Source: Pseudomonas nitroreducens | GTDB lineage: Bacteria; Pseudomonadota; Gammaproteobacteria; Pseudomonadales; Pseudomonadaceae | Direction: 5' to 3' | NCBI RefSeq assembly: GCF_024170165.1 | Contig: NZ_JALJXP010000004.1 | Coordinates: 248,001 to 312,000 of the forward strand | DNA length: 64,000 nt | Shown: one piece after another, positions 56,901 through 64,000 of the stretch | Position numbering within the stretch: position 1 is the stretch's first letter | Layout of the letters: each line of letters begins with the position of its first letter | Made by a program: the position numbers and the translations under genes | Notes under the pieces: model-generated | Database searches by the model: none | Told to the model about the DNA's origin: nothing | The model's input: the letters and a program-made list of their open reading frames with translations, nothing else

Positions 56901-59626
56901 TTCTTCGCCTTACGCTTGCTGGCCGGCGCACCGCCAGTGGCACCCGCCTTGGGCGCAGCAGCTCCCTTGCGGTGCTTGGACGGCTTGGCGGACCGGGCTT
57001 TCTGTTTCGACGGATTGCGCGGCTTGCCCGCGGCGGGCGCGGCCTTGCCTTTACCGGCTGCCGGCTTGTTGCCGCCGACCTTGGCTTCCTCGAGCAGCGC
57101 CTTCTTCACTTCGCGGCTCTTGCGCACATCGGTATTGCCGAGCATTTCCTCGGCCTTGGCGAGCATTTCCGGGGCCACCGACGGCAGCGCCTGGACCACC
57201 CCAACCTTGCGCTTGCGCGGCTGCACAGCGACATCGGGGGCGAGATACGGATCATCCGCCACCGCACGCGGAGCGCGGGTCGGCTTGTCTTTTGCCGCCA
57301 CGGTTTTGGGCGCCTTGCCCTTGGCCGCTTTGCCCTTGGCAACCGGTTCGGCCTTCTCGCCGCGCTTCTTGCGGCCGATGGGCGCGCTGAGCACGTTGTC
57401 GGAGAGCTCGAAGTCGATCTTCCGCTCATCCAGGTCGACACGCGCCACGACCACTTCCACGGTATCGCCGAGACGGAAGCTGCGACCAGTGCGCTCGCCA
57501 CTCAGGCGATGATGCACCGCATCGAAGTGGTAATAATCGCCAGGCAGTGCAGTGACATGCACCAGGCCTTCCACATAGATGTCGCTCAGCTCGACGAAGA
57601 TGCCGAAGCCAGTCACCGCGGTGATCACGCCGGGGAAGGTCTCGCCCACGCGCTCGCGCATGAACTCGCACTTCAGCCAGTTGGTGACATCCCGGGTCGC
57701 TTCGTCGGCGCGGCGCTCGGTCAATGAGCACTGCTCGCCCAGCTGAGCCAGACGGGCTTCGTCGTACGGATAGATACGCGCCTTGGGCATGCTGGCAGCA
57801 CCTGCGCGCTGCACGTGCTCGGATGCCGCCTTGGAGCGGATCAGGCCACGGATGGCGCGGTGGGTCAGCAGATCCGGGTAGCGGCGGATCGGCGAGGTGA
57901 AGTGGGTGTAGGCCTCGTAGTTCAGGCCGAAGTGGCCGGCGTTCTCGGGGCTGTACACCGCCTGGCTCAGGGAGCGCAGCATCACGGTCTGGATCAGCTG
58001 CAGGTCCGGGCGACCCTGGATGGACTCCAGCAGCTTCTGGTAATCCGCCGGGGTCGGGTCACCCTTGCCGCGATAAAGCGTCAGGCCCAGCTCACCGAGG
58101 AACTGGCGCAGGTTGTTCAGCTTCTCCTGCGGCGGGCCATCGTGGACGCGGTACAGCGCGGGGATGGCGTGCTTCTCGAGGAACTTGGCGGTGGCGACGT
58201 TGGCCGCTAGCATGCATTCCTCGATCAGCTTGTGCGCATCGTTGCGCTGGGTCGGGCGGATTTCCGAGATCTTGCGGTCCGCACCGAAGACGATGCGGGT
58301 TTCCTGGGTCTCGAAATCGATGGCCCCGCGCACGTGGCGCGCGCCGACCAGGACCTTGTACAGGTCATAAAGGGTATTGAGGTGCGGCACCACCGCCGGC
58401 AGCTGTTCCTTCAGGCGCTGGCCTTCGGGGCTGTCCGGGGTTTCCAGGTACTGGCTGACCTTGGTGTAGGTCAGGCGCGCATGGGAATGGATGACCGCCT
58501 CGTAGAACTGGTAATCGGTCATCTTGCCGGCCTTGGAGAGATTCATCTCGCAGACCATGGCCAGGCGATCGACCAGCGGATTCAGGGAGCACAGGCCGTT
58601 GGAGAGAATCTCCGGCAGCATCGGAATCACGCGCTCGGGGAAGTACACCGAGTTACCGCGCTTGGCCGCCTCTTCATCCAGGGCCGAGCCGACCTTCACA
58701 TAATGAGAGACGTCGGCAATGGCGACGAACAGCTTCCAGCCACCACCCTTGCGCTTCTCGGCATAGACCGCGTCGTCGAAGTCGCGAGCGTCTTCACCGT
58801 CGATGGTGACGAAAGGCAGGGCGCGCAGGTCGATGCGCTTTTCCTTGTCCTTCTCCAGCACTTCGGGCTTGAGCTTCGCCGCTTCCTTCTCCACGGCCTC
58901 GGGCCAGGTGTGAGGAATGTCGTAGCTGCGCAGGGCCACCTCGATTTCCATGCCCGGCGCCATGTAGTCGCCCAGCACTTCCACCACTTCACCCTGGGCC
59001 TGGCGATGCACGCTCGGCCAGACGTCGATGCGGACCTGGACGAACTGGTTGTGCTTGGCCTTGCCGGCCTTGCCTGGCGGGATCAGTACTTCCTGCTGGA
59101 TCTTCGGGTTGTCGGCGACGACCGTGCCGATGCCGCTCTCGTCGAAGTAGCGACCGACGATGGTCTCGTGGGCGCGTTCGACCACTTCTACTATTGCGCC
59201 TTCACGGCGGCCGCGGCGATCGAAGCCGGACACACGCGCCAGGGCGCGGTCGCCGTCGAACACCAGGCGCATCTGCGTCGGGCTGAGGAACAGGTCGTCG
59301 CTGCCGTCATCGGGGATCAGGAAGCCGAAGCCGTCGCGGTGGCCGGCGATGCGGCCGAGGATCAGGTCGAGCTTGTCCACCGGCGCGTAGGCGCCACGGC
59401 GGGTATAGATAAGCTGGCCGTCGCGCTCCATGGCGCGCAGTCGGCGGCGCAGTGCTTCTTCCTGCTCTTCGCCGGAGAGGCCGAGTTCGTCCATCAACTG
59501 GGACCGCGTCGCGGGTGCGCCGCGCTCGGCAAGGTGCGCCAGGATGAGTTCACGGCTGGGGATGGGGTTGTCGTATTTTTCCGCCTCGCGGGCGGCCTCG
59601 GGATCGAGGTTTTGCCAATCGGCCAT
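56897..59626 (-). CDS. rnr: Ribonuclease R
   Basis: 909 residues, ATG 59626. N-terminal helix-turn-helix and cold-shock domains, catalytic RNB domain with DGEDARDFDDAVYAE (about 275, metal-binding aspartates) and an S1 domain (GETFPGVITAVTGFGIFVEL, about 655). The tail from about residue 735 is a long lysine/alanine-rich low-complexity region, common in RNase R. Processive 3'-5' exonuclease for structured RNA, involved in RNA quality control and trans-translation. Confidence 0.95.
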   Translation of the reverse strand: MADWQNLDPEAAREAEKYDNPIPSRELILAHLAERGAPATRSQLMDELGLSGEEQEEALRRRLRAMERDGQLIYTRRGAYAPVDKLDLILGRIAGHRDGFGFLIPDDGSDDLFLSPTQMRLVFDGDRALARVSGFDRRGRREGAIVEVVERAHETIVGRYFDESGIGTVVADNPKIQQEVLIPPGKAGKAKHNQFVQVRIDVWPSVHRQAQGEVVEVLGDYMAPGMEIEVALRSYDIPHTWPEAVEKEAAKLKPEVLEKDKEKRIDLRALPFVTIDGEDARDFDDAVYAEKRKGGGWKLFVAIADVSHYVKVGSALDEEAAKRGNSVYFPERVIPMLPEILSNGLCSLNPLVDRLAMVCEMNLSKAGKMTDYQFYEAVIHSHARLTYTKVSQYLETPDSPEGQRLKEQLPAVVPHLNTLYDLYKVLVGARHVRGAIDFETQETRIVFGADRKISEIRPTQRNDAHKLIEECMLAANVATAKFLEKHAIPALYRVHDGPPQEKLNNLRQFLGELGLTLYRGKGDPTPADYQKLLESIQGRPDLQLIQTVMLRSLSQAVYSPENAGHFGLNYEAYTHFTSPIRRYPDLLTHRAIRGLIRSKAASEHVQRAGAASMPKARIYPYDEARLAQLGEQCSLTERRADEATRDVTNWLKCEFMRERVGETFPGVITAVTGFGIFVELSDIYVEGLVHVTALPGDYYHFDAVHHRLSGERTGRSFRLGDTVEVVVARVDLDERKIDFELSDNVLSAPIGRKKRGEKAEPVAKGKAAKGKAPKTVAAKDKPTRAPRAVADDPYLAPDVAVQPRKRKVGVVQALPSVAPEMLAKAEEMLGNTDVRKSREVKKALLEEAKVGGNKPAAGKGKAAPAAGKPRNPSKQKARSAKPSKHRKGAAAPKAGATGGAPASKRKAKK

Positions 59627-59739
59627 TAAAGTGCGGTCACCTTATATATAGGGGTATGGATCGCCATGTGCTTATTGAAGCGCGAAACCCGCCTGTCGGT
59701 CAGCTTCGGGCAAGAATAAATTTTTTATCGCATCAGGGG

Positions 59740-59768
59740 TTTACAAGCGAAAACGCTCTCCGTATAGT
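59740..59768 (+). promoter_or_regulatory. Sigma-70 promoter of the tRNA-Leu pair
   Basis: TTTACA, 17 bases, TATAGT; the bases after -10 (TCGCGCCC) are GC-rich, like stringently controlled promoters. First tRNA starts 64 bp downstream. Confidence 0.7.
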
Positions 59769-59831
59769 TCGCGCCCACAGCGTCAGACAGATGTTGTAAC
59801 ACGGAAACGATGAGTAATCATCGACTCCAGT

Positions 59832-59918
59832 GCCCAGGTGGCGGAATTGGTAGACGCACTAGGTTCAGGTCCTAGCGGTGGCAACACCGTGGAAGTTCGA
59901 GTCTTCTCCTGGGCACCA
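59832..59918 (+). tRNA. tRNA-Leu (CAG)
   Basis: 87 nt including encoded CCA. Acceptor GCCCAGG / CCTGGGC, anticodon loop TTCAGGT giving CAG, long variable arm of class II tRNAs, T-arm GTTCGAGTC. Confidence 0.96.
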
Positions 59919-60064
59919 CTTATTCAAGGATAAAGTCAGTCTCTGACAGGCTTTATCAGGCGGGTTCGGAACCCTGATAACCGAACGATAGACCGTCAGA
60001 TGCAACCAAGGGTTGCATCACCGCAAGACGATGAGCGATCATCGCACCCCATGCTGAAAAGCAT

Positions 60065-60151
60065 GCCCAGGTGGCGGAATTGGTAGACGCACTAGGTTCA
60101 GGTCCTAGCGGTGGCAACACCGTGGAAGTTCGAGTCTTCTCCTGGGCACCA
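60065..60151 (+). tRNA. tRNA-Leu (CAG), second identical copy
   Basis: Same 87 nt as the first copy, 146 bp downstream. The spacer has no gene. Confidence 0.96.
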
Positions 60152-60161
60152 TCTTCAAACG

Positions 60162-60189
60162 AAAAAGCCGAGCATAGCTCGGCTTTTTT
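60162..60189 (+). terminator. Terminator of the tRNA-Leu pair
   Basis: AAAAAGCCGAGC, loop ATA, GCTCGGCTTTTTT, just after the second tRNA. Confidence 0.9.
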
Positions 60190-60249
60190 GTTTTCGGCTT
60201 TCCGCCTTTTACCCTGCCGGACGCGAGCGCCCGGCAAGGCCCGCCAGCC

Positions 60250-62184
60250 TCAAGCCTTGAACTGCCCCAAGCTGGCGCGCAGCTGACCGGCCAATCCATC
60301 GAGCACTCGCCCACTGCTGGCGGTCGCACTCACCGCTTCCGCCGCAAGACTCGCCTCGGCATGGATCACCTCGACCCGCCCGCGCACCGCCGCAGCGCCG
60401 GCCGCCTGCTGTTGTGCCGAATGCGTCGCCGCCTCGATGGCGCCGTGCACTTCTTCCACTGCGCTTTGCACTTCTCGCTGTAGCCGCTCGCTATCTTGCA
60501 GAGCCGCCAATCCCTGCACCGCCTGCTCGCGAGCCTGCCCGATGGCCGACACCGCTTCGCGCGCACCCGCCTGCAGGGCGCCAATGTGAGACTGGATATC
60601 TCCGGTGGATTGCTGGGTCTTGCTCGCCAGGGCACGTACTTCATCTGCCACCACGGCGAACCCACGGCCACTTTCGCCCGCACGCGCCGCCTCGATGGCC
60701 GCATTCAGCGCCAGCAGGTTGGTCTGCTCGGCGATACCATGAATCACCGAGAGCACCACTTCGATCTGCTCGCTCTGCCGCGCCAGACGCTCGATGACGC
60801 CGGCACCATTCTGCACGCGGGATTCCAGGGTTTCGATCAACCCCCCGACCTTGCGCGCAATCGCCGCATTGGCCTGCGCTGCCTGGCGAATCTCGCCCAC
60901 CCGCGCCAGTGCGGCCTGCATGGAACGGCTTTCCATTTCTGCCTCCGCCGCCATCCCGGAGAGCGCCTCCAGGCTGCCGGCCACTTCATTGCGCTGCCGG
61001 TCCGCCGCCGCTTCGGCGCTGGCACTGCGACTGGCCAGCGCGGCGATTTCACTGCCGGTCTGCTGCGCCACCTGCCCAGCCTCGCGCACGATGGGCTGGA
61101 GCTTGTCGACGAAGCGATTCACCGCAGTCGCCATTTCACCCAGCTCATCGCGACTGTCCAACCGCACGCGACGAGTCAGGTCACCCTCCCCGGCCGCCAG
61201 ATCGTTCAGCGCATCGATCAGCAAGCGCAGGCGATTCACCACGCGACGGCCGAGCACGATCGCCAGGCAGAGCAGCACGCCAAGACCCACCAAAAAAAGC
61301 CCCATGCCGATGCGCCAGCGCAGCGTTCCCGCCGCCTCTTCGATGGAAGTCTTCGCCCCCTGGCTCATGCCGTCCGCCGCTTGCTTCGCCGACTGCAGGC
61401 GAGCGGTGAGGGCCTTGGTACTGTCCGCTGCCGCGCCGGCAAGACTCTCGCCCACCAGCTGATCGCCACTGGCGACCAGGGAGGAGAAGCGCTGGTCCAG
61501 TGCGGCGATCTGCTTCTCGATGGCATCGGTGGAAACACCCAGGCGCACCGTCCCGATGACCACACCATTGGGGCTGATTGGCGCCTCGACGAGAAACACC
61601 GAGCTGTCATGGCTCGCCGCTTCCAGCACCTTATCCAGGGCGCGCTCGCCCTTGCCTTTCTCCAGCAGCGCCTGGACTCGAGCATCTTCGCGATTGAGGT
61701 AGCGAGTCAGGTGCTGGCCCTGCGGATCGTCGTAGACCACGAAGAGCACATTGGGATTGGCCTGGGCGCGCCGGGCGTAGTCCGAGAGCACCGGCACGTC
61801 ATTGTCCCACATCGCCTTGGGCGCCACGGCAGCGAGCAACTGCGCCAATTCCGTGGCGGACTGGCGCAGGTTCTGCTCCAGCCCCTCGCGCAATTGGCCC
61901 TGCTCTTCCTTTAAACGCGCCGAAAGCGCCGAGCCCAGACGCTCGCGGGTGCGGCTGGAGAGATCGTTCAGACCCGAGGTGACTTCCCGCCCCGCCTGCT
62001 CCAGTTCACCAGCCAGGCGTTGCGATTCGTTACCCAGGTGCGCACCCAGGTCGTTGACCAGACCATCAACGGTGCTGCGGGTCAGCCACAAGGCAATCAC
62101 CAGCTGCACCAGCAGCGCGATTCCCAGGGCGATGAAAGCGGGGCGCAGCAGGCGGCTGCGCAACAGAGACAGGACGGCGGACAC
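60250..62184 (-). CDS. Methyl-accepting chemotaxis protein
   Basis: 644 residues from GTG 62184, GGAGGA ten bases upstream; a TTG 48 bp earlier lacks a site. TM1 at about 12-35, periplasmic ligand domain about 36-280 (helical, with a PAS/Cache-like segment [20 protein letters not shown]), TM2 near 295-320, HAMP ([30 protein letters not shown]), then the signalling hairpin with [42 protein letters not shown] (split here in text). No CheR-binding pentapeptide at the C-terminus (ends GQFKA). Stand-alone between tRNA-Leu and purA; not part of the conserved PAO1 order that I recall. Ligand unknown. Confidence 0.88.
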   Translation of the reverse strand: MSAVLSLLRSRLLRPAFIALGIALLVQLVIALWLTRSTVDGLVNDLGAHLGNESQRLAGELEQAGREVTSGLNDLSSRTRERLGSALSARLKEEQGQLREGLEQNLRQSATELAQLLAAVAPKAMWDNDVPVLSDYARRAQANPNVLFVVYDDPQGQHLTRYLNREDARVQALLEKGKGERALDKVLEAASHDSSVFLVEAPISPNGVVIGTVRLGVSTDAIEKQIAALDQRFSSLVASGDQLVGESLAGAAADSTKALTARLQSAKQAADGMSQGAKTSIEEAAGTLRWRIGMGLFLVGLGVLLCLAIVLGRRVVNRLRLLIDALNDLAAGEGDLTRRVRLDSRDELGEMATAVNRFVDKLQPIVREAGQVAQQTGSEIAALASRSASAEAAADRQRNEVAGSLEALSGMAAEAEMESRSMQAALARVGEIRQAAQANAAIARKVGGLIETLESRVQNGAGVIERLARQSEQIEVVLSVIHGIAEQTNLLALNAAIEAARAGESGRGFAVVADEVRALASKTQQSTGDIQSHIGALQAGAREAVSAIGQAREQAVQGLAALQDSERLQREVQSAVEEVHGAIEAATHSAQQQAAGAAAVRGRVEVIHAEASLAAEAVSATASSGRVLDGLAGQLRASLGQFKA

Positions 62185-62285
62185 GGCGGGCTTCCTCCGG
62201 ACGTAACGGATGTCTGGCGCGAAAGACGCCAATCCGTTTCACCAGCAAAGCGCGTGCCGATGCGCCAATGGAGCTCTGGAAACGA

Positions 62286-62311
62286 CAACGGGCCGCATGA
62301 GCGGCCCGTTG
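62286..62311 (-). terminator. Terminator of purA
   Basis: CAACGGGCCGC, loop ATGA, GCGGCCCGTTG, 18 bp after the purA stop on the minus strand. Confidence 0.75.
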
Positions 62312-62328
62312 CAGTGTGCAGCTGAGGA

Positions 62329-63690
<1,362 letters not shown>

Positions 63691-64000
63691 TCAGAGCGCA
63701 GCCACCTGCCAATTGCCATCGCGAACCAGCAACTGCTGGTCGCAGCCCGCTTCGGAAGCCGAAGCCGCATCCTGCCCGGGCAGCGCCTGTACCACGCGCA
63801 CACCCTGACGGCGCAACTGCTGCACCGCCTGCCACAAGCCAGCCCCATCGGCCGGCGCCCAGACTCCGGTGCGCGGCTCGTCGAGCTGGGCGCGGCCGAG
63901 AGTGACCAGGGTCTTTAGGTCGGTAGAGAAACCGGTGGCCGGACGCGCGCGACCGAAATCGGCGCCGATATCGTCGTAACGGCCGCCCTGGGCGATGGAC
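63691..64000 (-). CDS. hisZ: ATP phosphoribosyltransferase regulatory subunit HisZ, C-terminal part
   Basis: Cut by the window edge; about 103 C-terminal residues are visible. [32 protein letters not shown] is the HisRS-like motif 3 of HisZ, followed by the degenerate anticodon-binding-like end ([24 protein letters not shown]). HisZ combines with the short HisG for the first step of histidine synthesis. hisZ-purA order as in P. aeruginosa (PA4939-PA4938). Confidence 0.88.
   Translation of the reverse strand, partial: SIAQGGRYDDIGADFGRARPATGFSTDLKTLVTLGRAQLDEPRTGVWAPADGAGLWQAVQQLRRQGVRVVQALPGQDAASASEAGCDQQLLVRDGNWQVAAL

Noticed and set aside
58232-59629. 465-codon plus-strand frame opposite rnr
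   Set aside because: Antisense shadow of the RNase R gene, no ribosome site or recognisable domain.

Overview
The window is a chromosomal segment of a high-GC Pseudomonas of the P. aeruginosa / P. nitroreducens / P. citronellolis type. Evidence: gene content and order closely follow the P. aeruginosa PAO1 interval around PA4871-PA4939 as I remember it (oxaloacetate decarboxylase, YegD-like Hsp70, osmE, desBC-desT, ureEFG, branched-chain-type ABC transporter, nrtR-pncA-pncB-nadE, azurin, LOG protein, mscS, ygiQ, a DISM-GGDEF protein, alr, dnaB, rplI-rpsR-rpsF, rlmB, rnr, two tRNA-Leu, purA, hisZ). Intergenic REP hairpins of the GTAGGAGCGAGC...GCTCCTAC type are scattered through it. The window opens inside a bacteriophytochrome kinase gene and closes inside hisZ.

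Layout. 1-8.9 kb: end of bphP, a DksA-like zinc finger, an exported protein of unknown function, oxaloacetate decarboxylase with three copies of a TGTAG-N5-CTACA palindrome, Hsp70-like protein, two small lipoproteins (one OsmE), a GyrI-like protein, AsmA and a ferritin-like protein. 9.3-10.9 kb: two neighbouring exported proteins built almost wholly of tandem AENGS...DRLH repeats (18-residue and 21-residue units). 10.9-13.3 kb: MFS transporter, small membrane protein, a MITE-like element with TA-flanked inverted ends, and a small protein. 13.3-19.0 kb: DesB/DesC aerobic desaturase pair with divergent repressor DesT and two matching operators, then ureEFG-hupE behind a sigma-54 promoter and an NtrC-like site.

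19.1-31.2 kb: SDR, a 510-bp spacer with DnaA-box-like sequences, then an ornithine-cyclodeaminase-family protein, LivFGMH-type transporter and binding protein, L-pipecolate oxidase (AmaA), piperideine-6-carboxylate dehydrogenase (AmaB) and a LysR regulator. Together these look like an uptake and degradation unit for lysine-derived cyclic amino acids; the binding-protein gene has a perfect sigma-54 promoter and upstream direct repeats. 31.3-35 kb: NAD salvage (NrtR repressor, nicotinamidase, nicotinate phosphoribosyltransferase, NAD synthetase). 35-37.1 kb: TrhA/hemolysin III, azurin with an ANR box, a 31-codon small frame, and a LOG phosphoribohydrolase.

37.1-42.7 kb: a type IV minor pilin set (pilV-pilW-pilX-pilY1-pilE, minus strand) that does not sit here in PAO1 and whose PilY1 lacks recognisable MIDAS and part of the calcium loop. 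42.9-51.2 kb: MscS channel, a diheme cytochrome lipoprotein coupled to a beta-helix lipoprotein, bacteriohemerythrin, YgiQ radical-SAM protein and a membrane diguanylate cyclase. 51.2-64 kb: housekeeping genes (alr, dnaB, rplI, DUF2232 protein, rpsR, rpsF, rlmB, rnr), twin tRNA-Leu(CAG), a methyl-accepting chemotaxis protein, purA and the 3' part of hisZ. Domain calls come from reading translations against remembered family motifs; no database search was run.
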